DNA of 64,000 nucleotides from Strongylocentrotus droebachiensis. Lineage: Eukaryota > Echinodermata > Echinoidea > Camarodonta > Strongylocentrotidae. The notes below the pieces were generated by a model, which saw only the letters and a program-made list of their open reading frames with translations, did not search any database and was not told where the DNA came from. This document shows, in pieces, positions 46,401-61,400 of this stretch; position 1 is the first letter of the stretch; every line of letters begins with the position of its first letter. The position numbers and the translations under genes were made by a program. The stretch covers positions 248,001 to 312,000 of the forward strand of contig JAVYIG010000703.1 in assembly GCA_035222895.1 (NCBI GenBank), given 5' to 3'.

Positions 46401-49400
46401 CAATTAAAGGCCACATGTCAGAATTTTCGTCATTTGCGTGTTATGTCTATGGAGGGTGAATTTTGTCCACACTATGAATCTACATCGCATCCATCTTTCA
46501 GCACTATCTCGCTCATTTGTGCTTTGTTTTCTCCCAAATTTGGATATGTTATAGCTGAGACCATGGGCTATAAAAAAGGGTGACTTTGTTTTTTAATCAG
46601 ATGTTGGGATCATGTTACAATTTTCGATCGAAAGTTGAAATTGCAAATTTTGAAGGAATAGTTAGGTGATACGTAACGAAGTCAACGTATCACCTTTTGT
46701 TTTCGTCAAGATTTTTCTTTATTTATTATTAGGTGATACGTAACGAAGTCTACGTATCACCTATTGATTTCGTCAAGATTTTCTTTTTTATTCTTCCTCG
46801 AATTTGTTCGCAGGATATCTCAAGACTGAATAAAGCCATAATCATGAATCTTTCAATGATGCTAGATCTTAGTCTAACTTAGAACTGCGTGACTTTTCAA
46901 AGACTCAAAGTCATCGTGACGTCATCCAGACGCCATTTTGTGAAAATCAACTTATGATCATATCTTCATAACGGAAAGTCATTTCTCATTCATATTTGTC
47001 ATGATCAAGGTCAATATTGGTCGGGTTAAATTTCAGGTCAATAAATGCGCGCAAAAATGCGCGTACGCGTAGGTGCGCGCGTTAACGCGCGCGTAAAATT
47101 TTAAATTGCTCAAAATCGTCTTAAATTTTTTTTGCATACGTTTCAGGCCATTATAAGCATTTCATAAAAAATCGCGCAAAACACGCATTTTTGGACGTTT
47201 TTGTTCGTCACGGCCGAACGAAAAATAATTCCTCCGCAAAAACTTTTGACAGGATATTCCTCATAATTTTCCGAACAATTTGATACCAAGTTTATCTCTT
47301 TATCACTATTAATAACGGAATGAGCGTCCGTTCAAGATAACCGTCCGCACGCGCGATTTTTGTATTACATAGCGTATATGGGCAAAAACATGCCCATAAA
47401 AAGTCCATTGATATGAATAAGGACTGCCAATTTTTTTTCCATATTTAGATAGAGTATGAGTCGAAGGTATGATTTCATATCTCATTTGGCCATTAAGTAC
47501 ATCTTGACGTCATCATAATGGCCTTGGAAGTCAAAAATACAAAAATGCATATTATGACGTCATTATGTTTATGGAAAATTTAGTGTATTTCTCTTAATAC
47601 TCATCGATTCTCTTCTAGATTTTAATATGTTGTAGTCGAGGCAATCGTCTTTGAGATCAGTCTACACCAATTTTCATTTAAATGATGTCATCATAGTACA
47701 AAATTCAATTAAAGGCCACATGTCAGAATTTTCGTCATTTGCGTGTTATGTCTATGGAGGGTGAATTTTGTCCACACTATGAATCTACATCGCATCCATC
47801 TTTCAGCACTATCTCGCTCATTTGTGCTTTGTTTTCTCCCAAATTTGGATATGTTATAGCTGAGACCATGGGCTATAAAAAAGGGTGACTTTGTTTTTTA
47901 ATCAGATGTTGGGATCATGTTACAATTTTCGATCGAAAGTTGAAATTGCAAATTTTGAAGGAATAGTTAGGTGATACGTAACGAAGTCAACGTATCACCT
48001 TTTGTTTTCGTCAAGATTTTTCTTTATTTATTATTAGGTGATACGTAACGAAGTCTACGTATCACCTATTGATTTCGTCAAGATTTTCTTTTTTATTCTT
48101 CCTCGAATTTGTTCGCAGGATATCTCAAGACTGAATAAAGCCATAATCATGAATCTTTCAATGATGCTAGATCTTAGTCTAACTTAGAACTGCGTGACTT
48201 TTCAAAGACTCAAAGTCATCGTGACGTCATCCAGACGCCATTTTGTGAAAATCAACTTATGATCATATCTTCATAACGGAAAGTCATTTCTCATTCATAT
48301 TTGTCATGATCAAGGTCAATATTGGTCGGGTTAAATTTCAGGTCAATAAATGCGCGCAAAAATGCGCGTACGCGTAGGTGCGCGCGTTAACGCGCGCGTA
48401 AAATTTTAAATTGCTCAAAATCGTCTTAAATTTTTTTTGCATACGTTTCAGGCCATTATAAGCATTTCATAAAAAATCGCGCAAAACACGCATTTTTGGA
48501 CGTTTTTGTTCGTCACGGCCGAACGAAAAATAATTCCTCCGCAAAAACTTTTGACAGGATATTCCTCATAATTTTCCGAACAATTTGATACCAAGTTTAT
48601 CTCTTTATCACTATTAATAACGGAATGAGCGTCCGTTCAAGATAACCGTCCGCACGCGCGATTTTTGTATTACATAGCGTATATGGGCAAAAACATGCCC
48701 ATAAAAAGTCCATTGATATGAATAAGGACTGCCAATTTTTTTTCCATATTTAGATAGAGTATGAGTCGAAGGTATGATTTCATATCTCATTTGGCCATTA
48801 AGTACATCTTGACGTCATCATAATGGCCTTGGAAGTCAAAAATACAAAAATGCATATTATGACGTCATTATGTTTATGGAAAATTTAGTGTATTTCTCTT
48901 AATACTCATCGATTCTCTTCTAGATTTTAATATGTTGTAGTCGAGGCAATCGTCTTTGAGATCAGTCTACACCAATTTTCATTTAAATGATGTCATCATA
49001 GTACAAAATTCAATTAAAGGCCACATGTCAGAATTTTCGTCATTTGCGTGTTATGTCTATGGAGGGTGAATTTTGTCCACACTATGAATCTACATCGCAT
49101 CCATCTTTCAGCACTATCTCGCTCATTTGTGCTTTGTTTTCTCCCAAATTTGGATATGTTATAGCTGAGACCATGGGCTATAAAAAAGGGTGACTTTGTT
49201 TTTTAATCAGATGTTGGGATCATGTTACAATTTTCGATCGAAAGTTGAAATTGCAAATTTTGAAGGAATAGTTAGGTGATACGTAACGAAGTCAACGTAT
49301 CACCTTTTGTTTTCGTCAAGATTTTTCTTTATTTATTATTAGGTGATACGTAACGAAGTCTACGTATCACCTATTGATTTCGTCAAGATTTTCTTTTTTA

Positions 49401-52400
49401 TTCTTCCTCGAATTTGTTCGCAGGATATCTCAAGACTGAATAAAGCCATAATCATGAATCTTTCAATGATGCTAGATCTTAGTCTAACTTAGAACTGCGT
49501 GACTTTTCAAAGACTCAAAGTCATCGTGACGTCATCCAGACGCCATTTTGTGAAAATCAACTTATGATCATATCTTCATAACGGAAAGTCATTTCTCATT
49601 CATATTTGTCATGATCAAGGTCAATATTGGTCGGGTTAAATTTCAGGTCAATAAATGCGCGCAAAAATGCGCGTACGCGTAGGTGCGCGCGTTAACGCGC
49701 GCGTAAAATTTTAAATTGCTCAAAATCGTCTTAAATTTTTTTTGCATACGTTTCAGGCCATTATAAGCATTTCATAAAAAATCGCGCAAAACACGCATTT
49801 TTGGACGTTTTTGTTCGTCACGGCCGAACGAAAAATAATTCCTCCGCAAAAACTTTTGACAGGATATTCCTCATAATTTTCCGAACAATTTGATACCAAG
49901 TTTATCTCTTTATCACTATTAATAACGGAATGAGCGTCCGTTCAAGATAACCGTCCGCACGCGCGATTTTTGTATTACATAGCGTATATGGGCAAAAACA
50001 TGCCCATAAAAAGTCCATTGATATGAATAAGGACTGCCAATTTTTTTTCCATATTTAGATAGAGTATGAGTCGAAGGTATGATTTCATATCTCATTTGGC
50101 CATTAAGTACATCTTGACGTCATCATAATGGCCTTGGAAGTCAAAAATACAAAAATGCATATTATGACGTCATTATGTTTATGGAAAATTTAGTGTATTT
50201 CTCTTAATACTCATCGATTCTCTTCTAGATTTTAATATGTTGTAGTCGAGGCAATCGTCTTTGAGATCAGTCTACACCAATTTTCATTTAAATGATGTCA
50301 TCATAGTACAAAATTCAATTAAAGGCCACATGTCAGAATTTTCGTCATTTGCGTGTTATGTCTATGGAGGGTGAATTTTGTCCACACTATGAATCTACAT
50401 CGCATCCATCTTTCAGCACTATCTCGCTCATTTGTGCTTTGTTTTCTCCCAAATTTGGATATGTTATAGCTGAGACCATGGGCTATAAAAAAGGGTGACT
50501 TTGTTTTTTAATCAGATGTTGGGATCATGTTACAATTTTCGATCGAAAGTTGAAATTGCAAATTTTGAAGGAATAGTTAGGTGATACGTAACGAAGTCAA
50601 CGTATCACCTTTTGTTTTCGTCAAGATTTTTCTTTATTTATTATTAGGTGATACGTAACGAAGTCTACGTATCACCTATTGATTTCGTCAAGATTTTCTT
50701 TTTTATTCTTCCTCGAATTTGTTCGCAGGATATCTCAAGACTGAATAAAGCCATAATCATGAATCTTTCAATGATGCTAGATCTTAGTCTAACTTAGAAC
50801 TGCGTGACTTTTCAAAGACTCAAAGTCATCGTGACGTCATCCAGACGCCATTTTGTGAAAATCAACTTATGATCATATCTTCATAACGGAAAGTCATTTC
50901 TCATTCATATTTGTCATGATCAAGGTCAATATTGGTCGGGTTAAATTTCAGGTCAATAAATGCGCGCAAAAATGCGCGTACGCGTAGGTGCGCGCGTTAA
51001 CGCGCGCGTAAAATTTTAAATTGCTCAAAATCGTCTTAAATTTTTTTTGCATACGTTTCAGGCCATTATAAGCATTTCATAAAAAATCGCGCAAAACACG
51101 CATTTTTGGACGTTTTTGTTCGTCACGGCCGAACGAAAAATAATTCCTCCGCAAAAACTTTTGACAGGATATTCCTCATAATTTTCCGAACAATTTGATA
51201 CCAAGTTTATCTCTTTATCACTATTAATAACGGAATGAGCGTCCGTTCAAGATAACCGTCCGCACGCGCGATTTTTGTATTACATAGCGTATATGGGCAA
51301 AAACATGCCCATAAAAAGTCCATTGATATGAATAAGGACTGCCAATTTTTTTTCCATATTTAGATAGAGTATGAGTCGAAGGTATGATTTCATATCTCAT
51401 TTGGCCATTAAGTACATCTTGACGTCATCATAATGGCCTTGGAAGTCAAAAATACAAAAATGCATATTATGACGTCATTATGTTTATGGAAAATTTAGTG
51501 TATTTCTCTTAATACTCATCGATTCTCTTCTAGATTTTAATATGTTGTAGTCGAGGCAATCGTCTTTGAGATCAGTCTACACCAATTTTCATTTAAATGA
51601 TGTCATCATAGTACAAAATTCAATTAAAGGCCACATGTCAGAATTTTCGTCATTTGCGTGTTATGTCTATGGAGGGTGAATTTTGTCCACACTATGAATC
51701 TACATCGCATCCATCTTTCAGCACTATCTCGCTCATTTGTGCTTTGTTTTCTCCCAAATTTGGATATGTTATAGCTGAGACCATGGGCTATAAAAAAGGG
51801 TGACTTTGTTTTTTAATCAGATGTTGGGATCATGTTACAATTTTCGATCGAAAGTTGAAATTGCAAATTTTGAAGGAATAGTTAGGTGATACGTAACGAA
51901 GTCAACGTATCACCTTTTGTTTTCGTCAAGATTTTTCTTTATTTATTATTAGGTGATACGTAACGAAGTCTACGTATCACCTATTGATTTCGTCAAGATT
52001 TTCTTTTTTATTCTTCCTCGAATTTGTTCGCAGGATATCTCAAGACTGAATAAAGCCATAATCATGAATCTTTCAATGATGCTAGATCTTAGTCTAACTT
52101 AGAACTGCGTGACTTTTCAAAGACTCAAAGTCATCGTGACGTCATCCAGACGCCATTTTGTGAAAATCAACTTATGATCATATCTTCATAACGGAAAGTC
52201 ATTTCTCATTCATATTTGTCATGATCAAGGTCAATATTGGTCGGGTTAAATTTCAGGTCAATAAATGCGCGCAAAAATGCGCGTACGCGTAGGTGCGCGC
52301 GTTAACGCGCGCGTAAAATTTTAAATTGCTCAAAATCGTCTTAAATTTTTTTTGCATACGTTTCAGGCCATTATAAGCATTTCATAAAAAATCGCGCAAA

Positions 52401-55400
52401 ACACGCATTTTTGGACGTTTTTGTTCGTCACGGCCGAACGAAAAATAATTCCTCCGCAAAAACTTTTGACAGGATATTCCTCATAATTTTCCGAACAATT
52501 TGATACCAAGTTTATCTCTTTATCACTATTAATAACGGAATGAGCGTCCGTTCAAGATAACCGTCCGCACGCGCGATTTTTGTATTACATAGCGTATATG
52601 GGCAAAAACATGCCCATAAAAAGTCCATTGATATGAATAAGGACTGCCAATTTTTTTTCCATATTTAGATAGAGTATGAGTCGAAGGTATGATTTCATAT
52701 CTCATTTGGCCATTAAGTACATCTTGACGTCATCATAATGGCCTTGGAAGTCAAAAATACAAAAATGCATATTATGACGTCATTATGTTTATGGAAAATT
52801 TAGTGTATTTCTCTTAATACTCATCGATTCTCTTCTAGATTTTAATATGTTGTAGTCGAGGCAATCGTCTTTGAGATCAGTCTACACCAATTTTCATTTA
52901 AATGATGTCATCATAGTACAAAATTCAATTAAAGGCCACATGTCAGAATTTTCGTCATTTGCGTGTTATGTCTATGGAGGGTGAATTTTGTCCACACTAT
53001 GAATCTACATCGCATCCATCTTTCAGCACTATCTCGCTCATTTGTGCTTTGTTTTCTCCCAAATTTGGATATGTTATAGCTGAGACCATGGGCTATAAAA
53101 AAGGGTGACTTTGTTTTTTAATCAGATGTTGGGATCATGTTACAATTTTCGATCGAAAGTTGAAATTGCAAATTTTGAAGGAATAGTTAGGTGATACGTA
53201 ACGAAGTCAACGTATCACCTTTTGTTTTCGTCAAGATTTTTCTTTATTTATTATTAGGTGATACGTAACGAAGTCTACGTATCACCTATTGATTTCGTCA
53301 AGATTTTCTTTTTTATTCTTCCTCGAATTTGTTCGCAGGATATCTCAAGACTGAATAAAGCCATAATCATGAATCTTTCAATGATGCTAGATCTTAGTCT
53401 AACTTAGAACTGCGTGACTTTTCAAAGACTCAAAGTCATCGTGACGTCATCCAGACGCCATTTTGTGAAAATCAACTTATGATCATATCTTCATAACGGA
53501 AAGTCATTTCTCATTCATATTTGTCATGATCAAGGTCAATATTGGTCGGGTTAAATTTCAGGTCAATAAATGCGCGCAAAAATGCGCGTACGCGTAGGTG
53601 CGCGCGTTAACGCGCGCGTAAAATTTTAAATTGCTCAAAATCGTCTTAAATTTTTTTTGCATACGTTTCAGGCCATTATAAGCATTTCATAAAAAATCGC
53701 GCAAAACACGCATTTTTGGACGTTTTTGTTCGTCACGGCCGAACGAAAAATAATTCCTCCGCAAAAACTTTTGACAGGATATTCCTCATAATTTTCCGAA
53801 CAATTTGATACCAAGTTTATCTCTTTATCACTATTAATAACGGAATGAGCGTCCGTTCAAGATAACCGTCCGCACGCGCGATTTTTGTATTACATAGCGT
53901 ATATGGGCAAAAACATGCCCATAAAAAGTCCATTGATATGAATAAGGACTGCCAATTTTTTTTCCATATTTAGATAGAGTATGAGTCGAAGGTATGATTT
54001 CATATCTCATTTGGCCATTAAGTACATCTTGACGTCATCATAATGGCCTTGGAAGTCAAAAATACAAAAATGCATATTATGACGTCATTATGTTTATGGA
54101 AAATTTAGTGTATTTCTCTTAATACTCATCGATTCTCTTCTAGATTTTAATATGTTGTAGTCGAGGCAATCGTCTTTGAGATCAGTCTACACCAATTTTC
54201 ATTTAAATGATGTCATCATAGTACAAAATTCAATTAAAGGCCACATGTCAGAATTTTCGTCATTTGCGTGTTATGTCTATGGAGGGTGAATTTTGTCCAC
54301 ACTATGAATCTACATCGCATCCATCTTTCAGCACTATCTCGCTCATTTGTGCTTTGTTTTCTCCCAAATTTGGATATGTTATAGCTGAGACCATGGGCTA
54401 TAAAAAAGGGTGACTTTGTTTTTTAATCAGATGTTGGGATCATGTTACAATTTTCGATCGAAAGTTGAAATTGCAAATTTTGAAGGAATAGTTAGGTGAT
54501 ACGTAACGAAGTCAACGTATCACCTTTTGTTTTCGTCAAGATTTTTCTTTATTTATTATTAGGTGATACGTAACGAAGTCTACGTATCACCTATTGATTT
54601 CGTCAAGATTTTCTTTTTTATTCTTCCTCGAATTTGTTCGCAGGATATCTCAAGACTGAATAAAGCCATAATCATGAATCTTTCAATGATGCTAGATCTT
54701 AGTCTAACTTAGAACTGCGTGACTTTTCAAAGACTCAAAGTCATCGTGACGTCATCCAGACGCCATTTTGTGAAAATCAACTTATGATCATATCTTCATA
54801 ACGGAAAGTCATTTCTCATTCATATTTGTCATGATCAAGGTCAATATTGGTCGGGTTAAATTTCAGGTCAATAAATGCGCGCAAAAATGCGCGTACGCGT
54901 AGGTGCGCGCGTTAACGCGCGCGTAAAATTTTAAATTGCTCAAAATCGTCTTAAATTTTTTTTGCATACGTTTCAGGCCATTATAAGCATTTCATAAAAA
55001 ATCGCGCAAAACACGCATTTTTGGACGTTTTTGTTCGTCACGGCCGAACGAAAAATAATTCCTCCGCAAAAACTTTTGACAGGATATTCCTCATAATTTT
55101 CCGAACAATTTGATACCAAGTTTATCTCTTTATCACTATTAATAACGGAATGAGCGTCCGTTCAAGATAACCGTCCGCACGCGCGATTTTTGTATTACAT
55201 AGCGTATATGGGCAAAAACATGCCCATAAAAAGTCCATTGATATGAATAAGGACTGCCAATTTTTTTTCCATATTTAGATAGAGTATGAGTCGAAGGTAT
55301 GATTTCATATCTCATTTGGCCATTAAGTACATCTTGACGTCATCATAATGGCCTTGGAAGTCAAAAATACAAAAATGCATATTATGACGTCATTATGTTT

Positions 55401-58400
55401 ATGGAAAATTTAGTGTATTTCTCTTAATACTCATCGATTCTCTTCTAGATTTTAATATGTTGTAGTCGAGGCAATCGTCTTTGAGATCAGTCTACACCAA
55501 TTTTCATTTAAATGATGTCATCATAGTACAAAATTCAATTAAAGGCCACATGTCAGAATTTTCGTCATTTGCGTGTTATGTCTATGGAGGGTGAATTTTG
55601 TCCACACTATGAATCTACATCGCATCCATCTTTCAGCACTATCTCGCTCATTTGTGCTTTGTTTTCTCCCAAATTTGGATATGTTATAGCTGAGACCATG
55701 GGCTATAAAAAAGGGTGACTTTGTTTTTTAATCAGATGTTGGGATCATGTTACAATTTTCGATCGAAAGTTGAAATTGCAAATTTTGAAGGAATAGTTAG
55801 GTGATACGTAACGAAGTCAACGTATCACCTTTTGTTTTCGTCAAGATTTTTCTTTATTTATTATTAGGTGATACGTAACGAAGTCTACGTATCACCTATT
55901 GATTTCGTCAAGATTTTCTTTTTTATTCTTCCTCGAATTTGTTCGCAGGATATCTCAAGACTGAATAAAGCCATAATCATGAATCTTTCAATGATGCTAG
56001 ATCTTAGTCTAACTTAGAACTGCGTGACTTTTCAAAGACTCAAAGTCATCGTGACGTCATCCAGACGCCATTTTGTGAAAATCAACTTATGATCATATCT
56101 TCATAACGGAAAGTCATTTCTCATTCATATTTGTCATGATCAAGGTCAATATTGGTCGGGTTAAATTTCAGGTCAATAAATGCGCGCAAAAATGCGCGTA
56201 CGCGTAGGTGCGCGCGTTAACGCGCGCGTAAAATTTTAAATTGCTCAAAATCGTCTTAAATTTTTTTTGCATACGTTTCAGGCCATTATAAGCATTTCAT
56301 AAAAAATCGCGCAAAACACGCATTTTTGGACGTTTTTGTTCGTCACGGCCGAACGAAAAATAATTCCTCCGCAAAAACTTTTGACAGGATATTCCTCATA
56401 ATTTTCCGAACAATTTGATACCAAGTTTATCTCTTTATCACTATTAATAACGGAATGAGCGTCCGTTCAAGATAACCGTCCGCACGCGCGATTTTTGTAT
56501 TACATAGCGTATATGGGCAAAAACATGCCCATAAAAAGTCCATTGATATGAATAAGGACTGCCAATTTTTTTTCCATATTTAGATAGAGTATGAGTCGAA
56601 GGTATGATTTCATATCTCATTTGGCCATTAAGTACATCTTGACGTCATCATAATGGCCTTGGAAGTCAAAAATACAAAAATGCATATTATGACGTCATTA
56701 TGTTTATGGAAAATTTAGTGTATTTCTCTTAATACTCATCGATTCTCTTCTAGATTTTAATATGTTGTAGTCGAGGCAATCGTCTTTGAGATCAGTCTAC
56801 ACCAATTTTCATTTAAATGATGTCATCATAGTACAAAATTCAATTAAAGGCCACATGTCAGAATTTTCGTCATTTGCGTGTTATGTCTATGGAGGGTGAA
56901 TTTTGTCCACACTATGAATCTACATCGCATCCATCTTTCAGCACTATCTCGCTCATTTGTGCTTTGTTTTCTCCCAAATTTGGATATGTTATAGCTGAGA
57001 CCATGGGCTATAAAAAAGGGTGACTTTGTTTTTTAATCAGATGTTGGGATCATGTTACAATTTTCGATCGAAAGTTGAAATTGCAAATTTTGAAGGAATA
57101 GTTAGGTGATACGTAACGAAGTCAACGTATCACCTTTTGTTTTCGTCAAGATTTTTCTTTATTTATTATTAGGTGATACGTAACGAAGTCTACGTATCAC
57201 CTATTGATTTCGTCAAGATTTTCTTTTTTATTCTTCCTCGAATTTGTTCGCAGGATATCTCAAGACTGAATAAAGCCATAATCATGAATCTTTCAATGAT
57301 GCTAGATCTTAGTCTAACTTAGAACTGCGTGACTTTTCAAAGACTCAAAGTCATCGTGACGTCATCCAGACGCCATTTTGTGAAAATCAACTTATGATCA
57401 TATCTTCATAACGGAAAGTCATTTCTCATTCATATTTGTCATGATCAAGGTCAATATTGGTCGGGTTAAATTTCAGGTCAATAAATGCGCGCAAAAATGC
57501 GCGTACGCGTAGGTGCGCGCGTTAACGCGCGCGTAAAATTTTAAATTGCTCAAAATCGTCTTAAATTTTTTTTGCATACGTTTCAGGCCATTATAAGCAT
57601 TTCATAAAAAATCGCGCAAAACACGCATTTTTGGACGTTTTTGTTCGTCACGGCCGAACGAAAAATAATTCCTCCGCAAAAACTTTTGACAGGATATTCC
57701 TCATAATTTTCCGAACAATTTGATACCAAGTTTATCTCTTTATCACTATTAATAACGGAATGAGCGTCCGTTCAAGATAACCGTCCGCACGCGCGATTTT
57801 TGTATTACATAGCGTATATGGGCAAAAACATGCCCATAAAAAGTCCATTGATATGAATAAGGACTGCCAATTTTTTTTCCATATTTAGATAGAGTATGAG
57901 TCGAAGGTATGATTTCATATCTCATTTGGCCATTAAGTACATCTTGACGTCATCATAATGGCCTTGGAAGTCAAAAATACAAAAATGCATATTATGACGT
58001 CATTATGTTTATGGAAAATTTAGTGTATTTCTCTTAATACTCATCGATTCTCTTCTAGATTTTAATATGTTGTAGTCGAGGCAATCGTCTTTGAGATCAG
58101 TCTACACCAATTTTCATTTAAATGATGTCATCATAGTACAAAATTCAATTAAAGGCCACATGTCAGAATTTTCGTCATTTGCGTGTTATGTCTATGGAGG
58201 GTGAATTTTGTCCACACTATGAATCTACATCGCATCCATCTTTCAGCACTATCTCGCTCATTTGTGCTTTGTTTTCTCCCAAATTTGGATATGTTATAGC
58301 TGAGACCATGGGCTATAAAAAAGGGTGACTTTGTTTTTTAATCAGATGTTGGGATCATGTTACAATTTTCGATCGAAAGTTGAAATTGCAAATTTTGAAG

Positions 58401-61400
58401 GAATAGTTAGGTGATACGTAACGAAGTCAACGTATCACCTTTTGTTTTCGTCAAGATTTTTCTTTATTTATTATTAGGTGATACGTAACGAAGTCTACGT
58501 ATCACCTATTGATTTCGTCAAGATTTTCTTTTTTATTCTTCCTCGAATTTGTTCGCAGGATATCTCAAGACTGAATAAAGCCATAATCATGAATCTTTCA
58601 ATGATGCTAGATCTTAGTCTAACTTAGAACTGCGTGACTTTTCAAAGACTCAAAGTCATCGTGACGTCATCCAGACGCCATTTTGTGAAAATCAACTTAT
58701 GATCATATCTTCATAACGGAAAGTCATTTCTCATTCATATTTGTCATGATCAAGGTCAATATTGGTCGGGTTAAATTTCAGGTCAATAAATGCGCGCAAA
58801 AATGCGCGTACGCGTAGGTGCGCGCGTTAACGCGCGCGTAAAATTTTAAATTGCTCAAAATCGTCTTAAATTTTTTTTGCATACGTTTCAGGCCATTATA
58901 AGCATTTCATAAAAAATCGCGCAAAACACGCATTTTTGGACGTTTTTGTTCGTCACGGCCGAACGAAAAATAATTCCTCCGCAAAAACTTTTGACAGGAT
59001 ATTCCTCATAATTTTCCGAACAATTTGATACCAAGTTTATCTCTTTATCACTATTAATAACGGAATGAGCGTCCGTTCAAGATAACCGTCCGCACGCGCG
59101 ATTTTTGTATTACATAGCGTATATGGGCAAAAACATGCCCATAAAAAGTCCATTGATATGAATAAGGACTGCCAATTTTTTTTCCATATTTAGATAGAGT
59201 ATGAGTCGAAGGTATGATTTCATATCTCATTTGGCCATTAAGTACATCTTGACGTCATCATAATGGCCTTGGAAGTCAAAAATACAAAAATGCATATTAT
59301 GACGTCATTATGTTTATGGAAAATTTAGTGTATTTCTCTTAATACTCATCGATTCTCTTCTAGATTTTAATATGTTGTAGTCGAGGCAATCGTCTTTGAG
59401 ATCAGTCTACACCAATTTTCATTTAAATGATGTCATCATAGTACAAAATTCAATTAAAGGCCACATGTCAGAATTTTCGTCATTTGCGTGTTATGTCTAT
59501 GGAGGGTGAATTTTGTCCACACTATGAATCTACATCGCATCCATCTTTCAGCACTATCTCGCTCATTTGTGCTTTGTTTTCTCCCAAATTTGGATATGTT
59601 ATAGCTGAGACCATGGGCTATAAAAAAGGGTGACTTTGTTTTTTAATCAGATGTTGGGATCATGTTACAATTTTCGATCGAAAGTTGAAATTGCAAATTT
59701 TGAAGGAATAGTTAGGTGATACGTAACGAAGTCAACGTATCACCTTTTGTTTTCGTCAAGATTTTTCTTTATTTATTATTAGGTGATACGTAACGAAGTC
59801 TACGTATCACCTATTGATTTCGTCAAGATTTTCTTTTTTATTCTTCCTCGAATTTGTTCGCAGGATATCTCAAGACTGAATAAAGCCATAATCATGAATC
59901 TTTCAATGATGCTAGATCTTAGTCTAACTTAGAACTGCGTGACTTTTCAAAGACTCAAAGTCATCGTGACGTCATCCAGACGCCATTTTGTGAAAATCAA
60001 CTTATGATCATATCTTCATAACGGAAAGTCATTTCTCATTCATATTTGTCATGATCAAGGTCAATATTGGTCGGGTTAAATTTCAGGTCAATAAATGCGC
60101 GCAAAAATGCGCGTACGCGTAGGTGCGCGCGTTAACGCGCGCGTAAAATTTTAAATTGCTCAAAATCGTCTTAAATTTTTTTTGCATACGTTTCAGGCCA
60201 TTATAAGCATTTCATAAAAAATCGCGCAAAACACGCATTTTTGGACGTTTTTGTTCGTCACGGCCGAACGAAAAATAATTCCTCCGCAAAAACTTTTGAC
60301 AGGATATTCCTCATAATTTTCCGAACAATTTGATACCAAGTTTATCTCTTTATCACTATTAATAACGGAATGAGCGTCCGTTCAAGATAACCGTCCGCAC
60401 GCGCGATTTTTGTATTACATAGCGTATATGGGCAAAAACATGCCCATAAAAAGTCCATTGATATGAATAAGGACTGCCAATTTTTTTTCCATATTTAGAT
60501 AGAGTATGAGTCGAAGGTATGATTTCATATCTCATTTGGCCATTAAGTACATCTTGACGTCATCATAATGGCCTTGGAAGTCAAAAATACAAAAATGCAT
60601 ATTATGACGTCATTATGTTTATGGAAAATTTAGTGTATTTCTCTTAATACTCATCGATTCTCTTCTAGATTTTAATATGTTGTAGTCGAGGCAATCGTCT
60701 TTGAGATCAGTCTACACCAATTTTCATTTAAATGATGTCATCATAGTACAAAATTCAATTAAAGGCCACATGTCAGAATTTTCGTCATTTGCGTGTTATG
60801 TCTATGGAGGGTGAATTTTGTCCACACTATGAATCTACATCGCATCCATCTTTCAGCACTATCTCGCTCATTTGTGCTTTGTTTTCTCCCAAATTTGGAT
60901 ATGTTATAGCTGAGACCATGGGCTATAAAAAAGGGTGACTTTGTTTTTTAATCAGATGTTGGGATCATGTTACAATTTTCGATCGAAAGTTGAAATTGCA
61001 AATTTTGAAGGAATAGTTAGGTGATACGTAACGAAGTCAACGTATCACCTTTTGTTTTCGTCAAGATTTTTCTTTATTTATTATTAGGTGATACGTAACG
61101 AAGTCTACGTATCACCTATTGATTTCGTCAAGATTTTCTTTTTTATTCTTCCTCGAATTTGTTCGCAGGATATCTCAAGACTGAATAAAGCCATAATCAT
61201 GAATCTTTCAATGATGCTAGATCTTAGTCTAACTTAGAACTGCGTGACTTTTCAAAGACTCAAAGTCATCGTGACGTCATCCAGACGCCATTTTGTGAAA
61301 ATCAACTTATGATCATATCTTCATAACGGAAAGTCATTTCTCATTCATATTTGTCATGATCAAGGTCAATATTGGTCGGGTTAAATTTCAGGTCAATAAA